NCBI RefSeq assembly: GCF_035690525.1
Contig: NZ_DASSKM010000135.1
Coordinates: 6,931-70,930, forward strand
Direction of reading: 5' to 3'
DNA length: 64,000 nt
From: Salinisphaera sp035690525
GTDB lineage: Bacteria; Pseudomonadota; Gammaproteobacteria; Nevskiales; Salinisphaeraceae
Positions within the stretch are counted from its first letter, which is position 1, and each line of letters begins with the position of its first letter. The notes under the pieces are model-generated. The model saw only the letters and a program-made list of their open reading frames with translations. It made no database searches and was not told the DNA's origin. Made by a program: the position numbers and the translations under genes. Below are positions 53,721-63,192 of the stretch, piece by piece.

Positions 53721-56027
53721 ATGTACACGTATCGATCAAACGGCGACGGCATTGATGCCGAGCAGATAAAGGCGCTGCAGCGGCTCGTGCGTAGCGCGGC
53801 GCATTCCGTGGATTGTCCGTGGGCGTTGTACTATCGGGAAACCGATGCCGGATTGATGCCCGAGGCCTGGTTTGGCGTAACCGAACCGGCTCCGTATGAA
53901 TCGGGCCAGGTGTTGTGGCGGCAAGCGGGACTGCGGCCGGCTGACATGCTGGTCATCAACGATGCTTCGATGGAAAGCGGCCTTCCGCTGCCCGATCTGG
54001 GCCGGCCCGAAGCGCCGGCGATCCGATTCCTGACCCTGGTCTCGGTCAAGGGGCGCGATAAGAAGATTTTGGGCGTGCTTGCGGTCGCGGATCACCAGCC
54101 CCATGCCGGACTCACCGCCGCGCAAACATATGTGCTGCGAACCCATGCCCTGCAGGTGGCGTTGCAGGCCGACCCGCCCCAGCGTTATCGAAAAACCGAT
54201 GACCGGCAAGACTCGGCGACTTCGGAGCGTTTGCGCCTGCTGGAGTCGGTCGTCGTGCACGCCAACGACGCGGTGTTGATCACCGAGGCCGAGCCGATCG
54301 ACCTGCCCGGCCCGCGCATCGTCTATTGCAACGCGGCCTTTACCCGCACCACCGGCTATGCCGAGGCCGAAGTGCTGGGCAAGACGCCGCGCATACTACA
54401 AACCGAAAAGACCAACCGTGAGTCGCTCGACCGGCTGCGCAAGGCGCTGAAAAAATGGGCGCCCATCGAAGTGGAATTATTGAACACGCGCAAGGACGGT
54501 CGCGAATTCTGGGTCGAGCTGAGCATCGTGCCGGTCGCCGACGAGCGCGGCTGGTACACCCATTGGGTATCGGTGCAGCGTGACGTGACCGAGCGCAAAC
54601 AAGCCGAGGAAATCGCCAGCCGCGCGCGTATCGCGCATGCCGAGAATTTGGTATTGGAGACCAAGCTGCTCGAACGCCAGCGCAACGAAGAGAAGCTCGC
54701 CTATGCGGCTTTCCACGACGACCTAACGAAGTTATATAACCGCGCTTATGTCATGGACCGGCTCAACGCGATATTTCGCCGGCTGCGGGCCGAACAGACG
54801 TTGGAAGCCGCGATTCTCTACCTGGACATGGACCGATTCAAGCTGGTCAACGACGGTCTCGGGCACCGCGCGGGCGACTTGCTGCTCATGGAAATGGCGC
54901 GGCGGCTGGAAAGCTGTTTGCGCGCCGGCGACACCCTGGCGCGCTTCGGCGGCGACGAATTCTTAGTGCTGGTCGAGGGCAAGGCGCACGAAAGCGCGGC
55001 CGTGCAATTGGCCGAACGCATCACCGATCGGCTGCGGGCGCCGTTCAAGCTCGGTGAACAGACAATTTTTACGTCCAGCAGCATCGGCATCGTCAACATT
55101 ACCGAAGACTACGCCAATGCCGAGGACTTGCTGCGCGACGCCGATGTCGCCATGTACGCCGCCAAAGCCGAAGGCACCGGCCGATACGCCATTTTCGCCG
55201 GCCCGATGCGCGACCAGGCAATGGAAGCGCTGGCGCTGCAAAACGATCTCAGACAAGCGATCGCGCACAACGAGTTTTCGTTACATTATCAGCCGATTTA
55301 CGATCCGCTGGAAAATAAGCTGCACGGCGCCGAAGCGTTAATACGCTGGCACCATCCGGAGCGCGGGGCGGTGCCGCCGAATGTGTTCATACCGGTTGCC
55401 GAAGAAATTGGCGTTATTCGTGATATCAGCCGCTGGGTCATGTCCGAGGCGTGCGCGCAGTTACAAGTTTGGCGCGAGCAATTTCCCGAGCACGATTTAC
55501 ATCTGAACATCAACATTTCCGCAACTGATTTGAAGTACGCCCGTTTCGTCGCGGAGCTTCAAGAGGTTCTTCAGGCGACCGGCTTCCCGGCCGACCGCCT
55601 GCAAATAGAAATGACCGAAAGCGTGTTTCTATCCGATCCGGAAGCCGTCGGTCAGGTACTGGCGGCGGTACGCGGCTTGGGCGTGCAGGTGGCGCTGGAC
55701 GATTTCGGCACCGGCTATTCTGCGCTGGAATATATCGACAAGTACGAGATCGATGCGATCAAGATCGACCGTACGTTCGTTTGGCGCATGCTCACCCATA
55801 AGCGCACGATGGCCATCGTGGAAAGCATCCTGAGCCTCGGCCGTACCCTGGGCCTGGATATCGTCGCCGAAGGCGTCGAAACCTGGGCGCAGTACGACAT
55901 GCTTCACACCATGCGCTGTCCCTACGTGCAGGGCTTTTTGTTCTGGCGGCCGATGCCGCCGCCTGAAATGGATGCATTTCTTGATGCGGCGCGCGATAGG
56001 ATTCGGTTCGACAGCCCTAGTCGATGA
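53721..56027 (+). CDS. GAF-PAS-GGDEF-EAL protein
   Basis: A 768-residue protein. Residues 1-150 resemble a GAF domain (LVSVKGRDKKILGVLAVADHQ), and residues 170-295 are a PAS domain (IVYCNAAFTRTTGYAEAEVLGKT). That PAS resembles LOV domains in layout, but the flavin-adduct cysteine position is proline (KTPRILQ), so it is not a LOV photosensor. The cyclase has RFGGDEF (GGDEF 410-414) with a canonical RxxD inhibitory site (RAGD 401-404). The phosphodiesterase has EAL at 538-540 and DDFGTGYSALEY. Both active sites look intact. Its end overlaps the convergent dapE by 11 bases. Confidence 0.93.
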   Translation: MYTYRSNGDGIDAEQIKALQRLVRSAAHSVDCPWALYYRETDAGLMPEAWFGVTEPAPYESGQVLWRQAGLRPADMLVINDASMESGLPLPDLGRPEAPAIRFLTLVSVKGRDKKILGVLAVADHQPHAGLTAAQTYVLRTHALQVALQADPPQRYRKTDDRQDSATSERLRLLESVVVHANDAVLITEAEPIDLPGPRIVYCNAAFTRTTGYAEAEVLGKTPRILQTEKTNRESLDRLRKALKKWAPIEVELLNTRKDGREFWVELSIVPVADERGWYTHWVSVQRDVTERKQAEEIASRARIAHAENLVLETKLLERQRNEEKLAYAAFHDDLTKLYNRAYVMDRLNAIFRRLRAEQTLEAAILYLDMDRFKLVNDGLGHRAGDLLLMEMARRLESCLRAGDTLARFGGDEFLVLVEGKAHESAAVQLAERITDRLRAPFKLGEQTIFTSSSIGIVNITEDYANAEDLLRDADVAMYAAKAEGTGRYAIFAGPMRDQAMEALALQNDLRQAIAHNEFSLHYQPIYDPLENKLHGAEALIRWHHPERGAVPPNVFIPVAEEIGVIRDISRWVMSEACAQLQVWREQFPEHDLHLNINISATDLKYARFVAELQEVLQATGFPADRLQIEMTESVFLSDPEAVGQVLAAVRGLGVQVALDDFGTGYSALEYIDKYEIDAIKIDRTFVWRMLTHKRTMAIVESILSLGRTLGLDIVAEGVETWAQYDMLHTMRCPYVQGFLFWRPMPPPEMDAFLDAARDRIRFDSPSR

Positions 56028-57168
56028 GCAGCTCGCCGATCAACGTCCCGATTAACGTTTCATAGATACCGGCCAGCCGGTCCACATGTGCGGCCTCGAT
56101 ATGCTCGTCGAGCTGATGGATCGAGGCGTTGAGCGGCCCGAGTTCGATCACCTCGGCGCCGGTCGGGGCGATGAAACGGCCATCCGAGGTGCCGCCGGCG
56201 GTCGAAAGCGTTGTGTCGTACCCGCAATGCCGGCGGATCGCGCGCCGTGCGGCGTCGATCAGCGCGCCCTCCGTCGTGATGAAGGGCCGGCCCGACAGGC
56301 GCCATTCGATCGCCCCGGCGTCGACGCCGTGGCAGTCGCAGTAGTCGTGGACCACCGATTGAATCGATTCGACGCTCTGCAGCGGCGAGAAACGCCAGTT
56401 GAACACCGCCTCGGCTTCGCCCGGGATTATGTTTTCCGCGCCGGTGCCGGCGTGAAGATGGGACACTTGGAACGACGTCGGTGGGAAGAAGGCATCGCCG
56501 TCGTCCCAGCGATGGGCGGTCAGATCGTTCAACAATCCGATCAGGCGGTGCAGCGCATTGTCGGCGCGCTGGGGATAGGCGACGTGGCCCTGCCGGCCCC
56601 GTACGCGAATACAGGCATTGAGGCTGCCGCGACGGCCGTTCTTGATCGTGTCGGCGAGCTGTGTGGTGCTGGAGGGTTCGCCCAGCAGACAGAAGTCGAT
56701 GCGCTCGCCGCGCTCGGCGAGCCAGCTCATCACGGCTTGGGTGCCGTCGACCGCCGGGCCTTCCTCGTCGCTGGTGAGCAGGAAGGCGAGGCGGCCGGGG
56801 TGGTCGGGATGCGCGGTCCGAAAACGCTCGGCGGCGACAACCAAGGCCGCGACGCTGGATTTCATATCGGCCGCGCCGCGGCCGTACAGCCGGCCGTCGG
56901 CTATTTCGGCGGCGAACGGATCGCGGGTCCACTGTTCGGCCGGGCCGGCCGGCACCACATCGGTATGCCCGGCGAGGCAAAGCAGCGGGCCCGAGTCGCC
57001 GGCGACGGCCCAGAGGTTGTCGACCGGGCCGAAGCGCAGTCTTTCGATCGCGAAACCGGCACGCGCCAGCCGCTCGGCGATCAGGTCCTGGCAGCCGGCG
57101 TCCTCGGGCGTGACCGAAGGCCGGCGAATCAGGGCGCGGGCGAGATCGAGGGCGGGGCTTTCGGACAT
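56017..57168 (-). CDS. dapE: Succinyl-diaminopimelate desuccinylase
   Basis: A 383-residue M20 metallopeptidase-like enzyme of lysine and peptidoglycan precursor synthesis. Zinc-ligand motifs are LAGHTDVVPAGP, GRGAADMKSS and TSDEEGPAVDGT, with GGTSDGRFIAPTGAEVIELGP near the end. ATG 57168 (MSESPALDLARAL) shares its A with the stop of the upstream 26-codon stub (TGATG). The in-frame sequence further upstream is not family-like. The dapD-(stub)-dapE order supports the succinylase branch of diaminopimelate synthesis. Confidence 0.95.
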   Translation of the reverse strand: MSESPALDLARALIRRPSVTPEDAGCQDLIAERLARAGFAIERLRFGPVDNLWAVAGDSGPLLCLAGHTDVVPAGPAEQWTRDPFAAEIADGRLYGRGAADMKSSVAALVVAAERFRTAHPDHPGRLAFLLTSDEEGPAVDGTQAVMSWLAERGERIDFCLLGEPSSTTQLADTIKNGRRGSLNACIRVRGRQGHVAYPQRADNALHRLIGLLNDLTAHRWDDGDAFFPPTSFQVSHLHAGTGAENIIPGEAEAVFNWRFSPLQSVESIQSVVHDYCDCHGVDAGAIEWRLSGRPFITTEGALIDAARRAIRRHCGYDTTLSTAGGTSDGRFIAPTGAEVIELGPLNASIHQLDEHIEAAHVDRLAGIYETLIGTLIGELLID

Positions 57169-57244
57169 CAACGACCGGAATCCTCCAGCCACCGGCGAGC
57201 GCGGCGACAGGTGTCGCAGGTCTTGATGCCGTAGAGCGTGGTCG

Positions 57245-57248
<4 letters not shown>
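57168..57248 (-). pseudogene. 26-codon stub of a YffB/Spx/ArsC-like gene
   Basis: From ATG 57248, overlapping the dapD stop as ATGA, the frame reads LYGIKTCDTCRRARRWLE after three threonines and stops at DSGR with TGA. That is the exact N-terminus of the thioredoxin-fold YffB/ArsC-like family, including a CxxC. E. coli yffB, about 118 codons, sits directly before dapE. Here about 90 codons are gone and the TGA overlaps the dapE ATG, so the stub now serves as a translated bridge between dapD and dapE. A new function as a tiny protein or as a coupling leader is open. Confidence 0.8.
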
Positions 57249-58069
<821 letters not shown>

Positions 58070-58143
58070 GCTCGCTCCGCTACAAGGGTAATGAAACCAA
58101 GGCGCGCGAGTTTAACGCGGAATCGCGGCCCGACCCAGTGTTG

Positions 58144-59100
58144 CTATGCTGTCGCGGCCGGCGCCTGCGACGCGGCATGCCGGCGGACCAGGGCGGCGAA
58201 TCGGTGCCCGGCCTCGCTCGGACGTTCGCCGCGCCGGGTCAGGATGCCGAACGGGGCGAGCGCCTGGCCGAGCGCGACCGGCAGCGGGGTCAGCACGCCG
58301 AAATCGAGATAATCCTGTACCACCGATTCGGCCATCACGAGGATCGCGTCGCTGCGCTTGACCAGTTGCAGCGCGGCGAAGATCGAGCCGCATTCGACCA
58401 CGTCGCGCGGCGAAACCAGGCCGCGCTGCTCGAGTTCTTTTTCCAGTGCCTGGCGGGCCGGCGTCTCCACCGGCTGAAGCAGCCAAGGCCAGTCCTCGAG
58501 TAGATCGGCGAGGACCGGTGCGGGGTGCTTAACCAGCGCATGCCCGCGCCGCACCACGGCGATCATGCGCTCGTTGCCCAGCGGCTCGAAATCGAATTCG
58601 TTGTGCTGGAGCGCGGAGGAAAAGCGGGCGATGGCCATATCGATCTGGCTGCGCGAGAGCAGGTCGAGCAGCTGATCGCTGGTCTCGCCCATCAGGCGGA
58701 TGCGCAGCAGTGGCCGGTCCTGCTTCATTTCGATCACCGCGCGTGCGACCAGATCGGGAGCGGCGCCCATGATGGCGCCGATGGCCAGTTCGCCGCCGTC
58801 GCCGGTGCGAAAACGTTGCAACTCCTCGGCACAGCGGTCCAGACGCGTAAGCGCATTGTGCGCGAAGGCCACCAGCACCACGCCGAGACGGGTCGGCGTC
58901 ACGCCCTTGGCGTCGCGGGTGAACAGCTGGCTGTCGAAGGTGGTCTCGATCTCGCGCAGCATGCGGGTCGCCGCGGGCTGCGAAATGTTCATCGCTTCGG
59001 CCACGCGATGCATGTTGCGCCGCTCGTCGAGCAGGCGGATCAGCAGCAGGTGCTTGTATCGCAGCCGATTGAGCAGGGTGGTGTGGGAAACCAGGGCCAT
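58144..59100 (-). CDS. LysR-family transcriptional regulator
   Basis: A 318-residue regulator with an N-terminal winged helix (LLIRLLDERRNMHRVAEAMNISQPA, ATRMLREIETTFDSQLFTRD, in adjacent parts) and a C-terminal periplasmic-binding-type effector domain (GELAIGAIMGAAPDLVARAV). ATG 59100 is chosen; the frame upstream is open but lies in the shared intergenic region. It is divergent from the rhamnose operon, so it most likely controls that operon, with an intermediate such as rhamnonate as candidate inducer. The pairing with the operon is inference from position. Confidence 0.9.
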   Translation of the reverse strand: MALVSHTTLLNRLRYKHLLLIRLLDERRNMHRVAEAMNISQPAATRMLREIETTFDSQLFTRDAKGVTPTRLGVVLVAFAHNALTRLDRCAEELQRFRTGDGGELAIGAIMGAAPDLVARAVIEMKQDRPLLRIRLMGETSDQLLDLLSRSQIDMAIARFSSALQHNEFDFEPLGNERMIAVVRRGHALVKHPAPVLADLLEDWPWLLQPVETPARQALEKELEQRGLVSPRDVVECGSIFAALQLVKRSDAILVMAESVVQDYLDFGVLTPLPVALGQALAPFGILTRRGERPSEAGHRFAALVRRHAASQAPAATA

Positions 59101-59356
59101 GATGTCGACCGGGCCGTGGGGCGGAGCATGGCAATACCCTAATGCTATCGCGCACCTCGCGCCTCCGACATTGGTCGCAGATGGAGGGGTAGAAACGAAA
59201 CCGTGGTTCCTCGGAAAGCCCGTCAGCTCTGGTTTGCCGATGTTTGATAACCATAGCGTATTGCATGCCCCGTTCGCGGTATTGGTCGCCGCTCGTGCCC
59301 GCCTGTTATCCCAGTATTCGTAACGATACGACCGGCGTATACAGGAGCGTTTCACG
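59101..59356. promoter_or_regulatory. Divergent regulatory region between the LysR gene and the rhamnose operon
   Basis: These 256 bases should hold both promoters and the regulator's sites. An imperfect dyad GTATTCGTAACGATAC lies at 59314-59329, 28 bases before the dehydratase start, and a Shine-Dalgarno AGGAG is at 59342. The long minus-strand open frame through here is not protein-like. Confidence 0.45.
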
Positions 59357-60541
59357 ATGGCGATGCCGACGATCAAGCAGATTCGGGCCTATACGGTGCG
59401 CGGCGGCGGGGCCGATTACCACGATCAGGGCGAAGGCCACTGGATCGACAGTCAGATCGCCACGCCGATGAGCAAGTATCCCGAGTACCGCGCCAAGCGC
59501 CGCAACTTCGGGCTCAACGTGCTGGGTACGCTGGTGGTCGAAGTGGAAGCCTCGGACGGCACGGTCGGTTTCGGCGTGACCACGGCCGGCGAGCCGGGCG
59601 CCTTTATCGTCGAAAAGCATCTGGCCCGCTTCATTGAGGGCCAAAAAGTCACCGACATCGAAAAGATGTGGGATCAGATGTTCAACGCCACGCTGTTCTA
59701 TGGGCGCAAGGGCATCGTGCTGAACACCATCTCCGGCGTCGATCTGGCGCTCTGGGATTTGCTGGGCAAGGTACGCAGCGAACCGGTGCACGCCATGCTC
59801 GGCGGGCCCGTGCGCGATGAGCTTATTTTTTATGCCACCGGCGCGCGACCGGACCTGGCCAAGGACATGGGCTTCATCGGCGGCAAGCTGCCGCTCAAGC
59901 ACGGCCCGGCGGAATTCGACGCAGGGCTTGCGGCCAATCTCGAGCAGCTCGCCGACATGCGGGCCCGGGTTGGCGACGACTTTTGGCTAATGTTCGATTG
60001 CTGGATGAGCCTGAACGTTGAATATGCCACGCGGCTGGCGTTTGGGGCGGCCGAGTACGGTCTGAAATGGATCGAGGAGGCATTGGTTCCGGACGATTAC
60101 TGGGGCTACGCCGAATTGCGGGCCAACGTGCCGGCCGGGATGTGGGTCAACACTGGCGAGCACGAGGCCACGCGCTGGGGCTTTCGCATGCTGCTGGAAA
60201 TGGACTGCTGCGACGTGATCCAGCCGGATGTCGGCTGGTGCGGCGGCGTGACCGAGCTGATCAAAATCTCGGCGCTGGCCGACGCCCATCGGAAACTGGT
60301 CATTCCGCACGGCTCGTCGGTCTACAGCTATCACTTCGTGATCACACGGCATAACAGCCCGTTCTCGGAATTTCTGATGATGGCGCCGGACGCCGATGAG
60401 GTCGTGCCCATGTTCACGCCGTTGCTGGAAGGCGAGCCGGTGCCGGAGAACGGGCGCATCAAGGCGTCCACGCTGGATAAGCCGGGTTTCGGGGTGACGA
60501 TCGCCGCAAACGCCGATCTCGCCCGGCCTTATACACACTAA
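59357..60541 (+). CDS. rhmD: L-rhamnonate dehydratase
   Basis: A 394-residue enolase-superfamily enzyme that dehydrates L-rhamnonate to 2-keto-3-deoxy-L-rhamnonate. The sequence closely follows E. coli RhmD as I recall it: GADYHDQGEGHWIDSQIATP, INTISGVDLALWDL-type helix, FYATGARPDLAKDMGFIGGK, DCWMSLN, EEALVPDDYWGY, QPDVGWCGG, VPHGSSVYSYH and the closing LDKPGFGV. Magnesium ligands are among the DCW, EE and GEHE segments. AGGAG precedes ATG 59357 by nine bases. The stop overlaps the following stub's ATG (TAATG). Confidence 0.95.
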   Translation: MAMPTIKQIRAYTVRGGGADYHDQGEGHWIDSQIATPMSKYPEYRAKRRNFGLNVLGTLVVEVEASDGTVGFGVTTAGEPGAFIVEKHLARFIEGQKVTDIEKMWDQMFNATLFYGRKGIVLNTISGVDLALWDLLGKVRSEPVHAMLGGPVRDELIFYATGARPDLAKDMGFIGGKLPLKHGPAEFDAGLAANLEQLADMRARVGDDFWLMFDCWMSLNVEYATRLAFGAAEYGLKWIEEALVPDDYWGYAELRANVPAGMWVNTGEHEATRWGFRMLLEMDCCDVIQPDVGWCGGVTELIKISALADAHRKLVIPHGSSVYSYHFVITRHNSPFSEFLMMAPDADEVVPMFTPLLEGEPVPENGRIKASTLDKPGFGVTIAANADLARPYTH

Positions 60542-60621
60542 TGATCGCTCGCGCCTTCGAAATGCAGCTTTACCTCGGCCGGATCGACGAGTACCGCCGG
60601 CGCCGCGACGGCGCCGCCTGA
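60541..60621 (+). pseudogene. 26-codon stub of an L-rhamnose mutarotase (RhaM-like) gene
   Basis: From ATG 60541, overlapping the rhmD stop (TAATG), the frame reads RAFEMQLYLGRIDEYRRRRD and ends in GAA-stop. It matches the start of RhaM-type mutarotases (AFxMQxxPxxxxEYxRRHxxIW), normally about 104 codons. The catalytic histidines and the rest are deleted. The next gene starts 16 bases later behind GGGAGGGG. It is a truncated mutarotase that keeps its start and operon coupling. Confidence 0.7.
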
Positions 60622-60637
60622 GGGAGGGGAAGCCGGC

Positions 60638-61546
60638 ATGGAAATCGTCGACGCGCATGTGCATTTTTGGGAGATCGGGCAGGGTAATCAGCCGTGGCTG
60701 GAACACCCGGAACCCAATCTTTTGGGCGATTACAGCCCGATGGCGCATGACTACGGGCCGGCCGAGCTGCGGGCCGACGCGGGCCGGCTGGCGCTGGCCG
60801 GGGCCGTGCATATAGAGGCCGATGCCGTGGACCCACGGGCTGAAACCCGCTGGCTGGTCGACCAGATCGATGAAACGGCTTCGCCCGTGCTGCCGTCGGT
60901 TCTGGTGGTCGGCGCGGATCTGTCGCGATCCGATGCCGTCGAGACCCTGGAAGCCCAGATGGCCATGACGCCACGCGTTCGCGGTGTACGCCAGATCCTG
61001 AATGTGCACGCCGATCCCTTGTTCGACTATGTCGGCCGGCATTACATGGCGGAACCGGTCTGGCGGTCTAATTTCGCCCGGCTCTGCGCGCTCGGCCTGT
61101 CGTTCGATCTACAAATCTATCCGTCGCAGATGAAACAGGCGGCCGCGCTGGCCGCCGAGCATCCGCAGACGAGCTTGGTGCTCAATCACGCGGGCATGTA
61201 TGTCGATCGCCACGGCGTGGCGGGCTGGCGCGAATGGCGCGACGGGCTGCGTGCGCTGGCCGCGCGCGACAACGTCGCGATAAAGCTCTCCGGCTTCGGC
61301 ATGCTGGATCATCGCTGGACCGTCGATAGCATTCGCCCGCTGATTCTCGAGGCGATCGATGCCTTCGGCGTCGGGCGTTGTCTGTTCGCCTCCAACTTTC
61401 CGGTGGACAGCCTGTACGCGCGCTACGGCGATATCTGGCGCGCCTATGCGGACGTGGTCGCCGACGCCAGCGCCGCTGAAAAACAGGCGCTGTTCGCCGA
61501 CAACGCGCGCCGGGTGTATCGCATTCATAGCCAGGAGAAGATTTGA
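60638..61546 (+). CDS. Amidohydrolase-2 family lactonase (probable L-rhamnono-lactonase)
   Basis: A 302-residue TIM-barrel hydrolase of COG3618 type, starting EIVDAHVHFWEIGQG with the metal-binding HxH pair. Later blocks are LVLNHAGMYVDRHG, NVAIKLSGFGM and CLFASNFPVDSLY (with the active-site aspartate). Related enzymes open aldonolactones such as L-fucono- and L-rhamnono-lactone. The operon position between the dehydrogenase and dehydratase steps points to L-rhamnono-1,4-lactone. ATGA overlap with the next gene. Confidence 0.88.
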   Translation: MEIVDAHVHFWEIGQGNQPWLEHPEPNLLGDYSPMAHDYGPAELRADAGRLALAGAVHIEADAVDPRAETRWLVDQIDETASPVLPSVLVVGADLSRSDAVETLEAQMAMTPRVRGVRQILNVHADPLFDYVGRHYMAEPVWRSNFARLCALGLSFDLQIYPSQMKQAAALAAEHPQTSLVLNHAGMYVDRHGVAGWREWRDGLRALAARDNVAIKLSGFGMLDHRWTVDSIRPLILEAIDAFGVGRCLFASNFPVDSLYARYGDIWRAYADVVADASAAEKQALFADNARRVYRIHSQEKI

Positions 61547-62316
61547 TGCTGCTCGAACACAAGAATGTCATGGTGACCGGCGGTTCGCGCGGCATCGGCC
61601 GGGCCATCGCGTTGGCCTGCGCGGCGCACGGCGCGAACGTTGCGATCAGCGCCGAGGACACGGCCGCCGAGCGCGAAACGCTGGCGGCGACGGCCGCCGA
61701 GATCGAGGCGTACGGCGTGAAATCCGCTTGGGCCGCGGCATCCGCGGAAAAACCGGAGACCGGCGACGTGCTGGTCGAAACCGCGGTCAACGCCTTCGGC
61801 CGGCTGGACGTGTTCGTCAACAACGCCGGTATTTGTCCGTTTCATTCGTTTCTGGATATGCCGCGCGAGACTTATCTCAAGACCGTGGACGTGAACTTGA
61901 ACGGCGCCTTCTTCGCCGTGCAGGCGGCGGCCAATCAGATGGTCGAGCAGGGCGGCGGCGGGTCAATCGTGGCCGTCAGCTCCATTTCGGCATTGGTCGG
62001 CGGCGGCATGCAGACCCACTACACCCCGACCAAGGCCGGCGTGGCCTCGTTGATGCAATCCACCGCGATCGCGCTCGGCCCGTACGGCATCCGCTGCAAC
62101 GCGCTGCTGCCGGGCACGATCGAGACCGATATCAACCGCGAGGATCTGTCCGATCCGGCCAAACGCGACTACATGGTTTCGCGTACACCGCTCGGCCGGC
62201 TCGGCGCGCCCGACGATATGGGCGGGCCGGCCGTGTTCCTGGCCTCGGACTTGGCCAAATATGTGACGGGGGCGGCGTTATTGGTCGACGGCGGGCTATA
62301 CGTCAATCTGCAGTAG
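61543..62316 (+). CDS. SDR-family L-rhamnose 1-dehydrogenase (probable)
   Basis: A 257-residue short-chain dehydrogenase. The nucleotide loop is VTGGSRGIGRAIALA, followed by NNAG (FVNNAGICPF), catalytic SSIS and YTPTK, and the end FLASDLAKYVTGAALLVDGG. It contains no domain beyond the SDR fold. Within this operon the role is oxidation of L-rhamnose to rhamnono-lactone with NAD(P)+. Substrate assignment comes from the neighbours, not from unique residues. Confidence 0.85.
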   Translation: MMLLEHKNVMVTGGSRGIGRAIALACAAHGANVAISAEDTAAERETLAATAAEIEAYGVKSAWAAASAEKPETGDVLVETAVNAFGRLDVFVNNAGICPFHSFLDMPRETYLKTVDVNLNGAFFAVQAAANQMVEQGGGGSIVAVSSISALVGGGMQTHYTPTKAGVASLMQSTAIALGPYGIRCNALLPGTIETDINREDLSDPAKRDYMVSRTPLGRLGAPDDMGGPAVFLASDLAKYVTGAALLVDGGLYVNLQ

Positions 62317-62343
62317 TCCACGTCACGTTACAGGCAACTCGTT

Positions 62344-63144
62344 ATGGAACTTCCCGCCAACGCATTCAAGTCCGAACTCGCCGCGAAACAGGCGCCGCTG
62401 TACGGCTGCTGGCTCGGTCTGGCCAATGCCTACACCGCCGAGATCGTCGCCACCGCCGGTTTCGACTGGCTGCTGATCGACGGCGAGCATGCGCCGAACA
62501 CGGTCGTGACCATCCTCGAGCAGTTGCGTGCGACCGAAAACTATCCGGCGGCATCGATCGTGCGCGCGGTCAATCACGATCCGGCGCTGATCAAGCAGCT
62601 ATTGGATATCGGCGCCCAGACGCTAATGGTGCCGATGGTCGAAACCGGCGCGCAGGCCGAGGCGTTGGTCGCCGCGATGCGCTATGCGCCGGCGGGCATT
62701 CGCGGCATGGGCGCCGGCGTGATCCGCGCGGATCGCTGGGGCTCGGTGGCCGATTACGCCACGCGCGCGGCCGAGTCGCTGTGTTTGATCACGCAGGTGG
62801 AGTCCAAGACCGGCGTGGACAACGCCCGCGCGATCGCGAATACGGACGGTGTCGACGCGGTATTTGTCGGCCCGTCCGATCTGTCGACCAATATGGGCCA
62901 TGTCGGTGATCCGGGGCACGCGGATGTGCAGGCCGCGATTTCGCGGGTGCTGGAAGTGACCAAGGCGGCCGGTAAGGCCGCCGGCATTCTCGCGCCGGCC
63001 GAAGCCGATACCAACCGTTATCGCGAGGCGGGCTTCGATTTCATCGCCACCGGGCTCGACGTGGCCCTACTCAAGACCGCCGCCGAGGCCAATGCCGCCC
63101 GTCATCGCGGCGGCACAACGTCCGCCGAGCGCGGCACCTATTGA
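62344..63144 (+). CDS. rhmA: 2-keto-3-deoxy-L-rhamnonate aldolase (HpcH/HpaI family)
   Basis: A 266-residue class II pyruvate aldolase that splits 2-keto-3-deoxy-rhamnonate to pyruvate and L-lactaldehyde. Motifs are CWLGLANAYTAEIVATAGFDW, LIDGEHAPN (metal and base), GAQTLMVPMVETGAQAE, QVESKTGVDNA and VGPSDLSTNMG. The sister HpaI and YfaU enzymes look alike; the operon favours the rhamnonate branch. About 27 bases follow the dehydrogenase gene. Confidence 0.9.
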   Translation: MELPANAFKSELAAKQAPLYGCWLGLANAYTAEIVATAGFDWLLIDGEHAPNTVVTILEQLRATENYPAASIVRAVNHDPALIKQLLDIGAQTLMVPMVETGAQAEALVAAMRYAPAGIRGMGAGVIRADRWGSVADYATRAAESLCLITQVESKTGVDNARAIANTDGVDAVFVGPSDLSTNMGHVGDPGHADVQAAISRVLEVTKAAGKAAGILAPAEADTNRYREAGFDFIATGLDVALLKTAAEANAARHRGGTTSAERGTY

Positions 63145-63192
63145 TCCGAAGCGGGGCGTCGGCCCCGCGCTCACCCCAGCGAGGAGAGACAA

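Noticed and set aside
53721..54620. The PAS domain of the second GGDEF-EAL protein as a LOV photosensor
   Set aside because: The layout resembles LOV, but the adduct-forming cysteine of the NCRFLQ motif is absent (KTPRILQ), so I treat it as an ordinary PAS domain.
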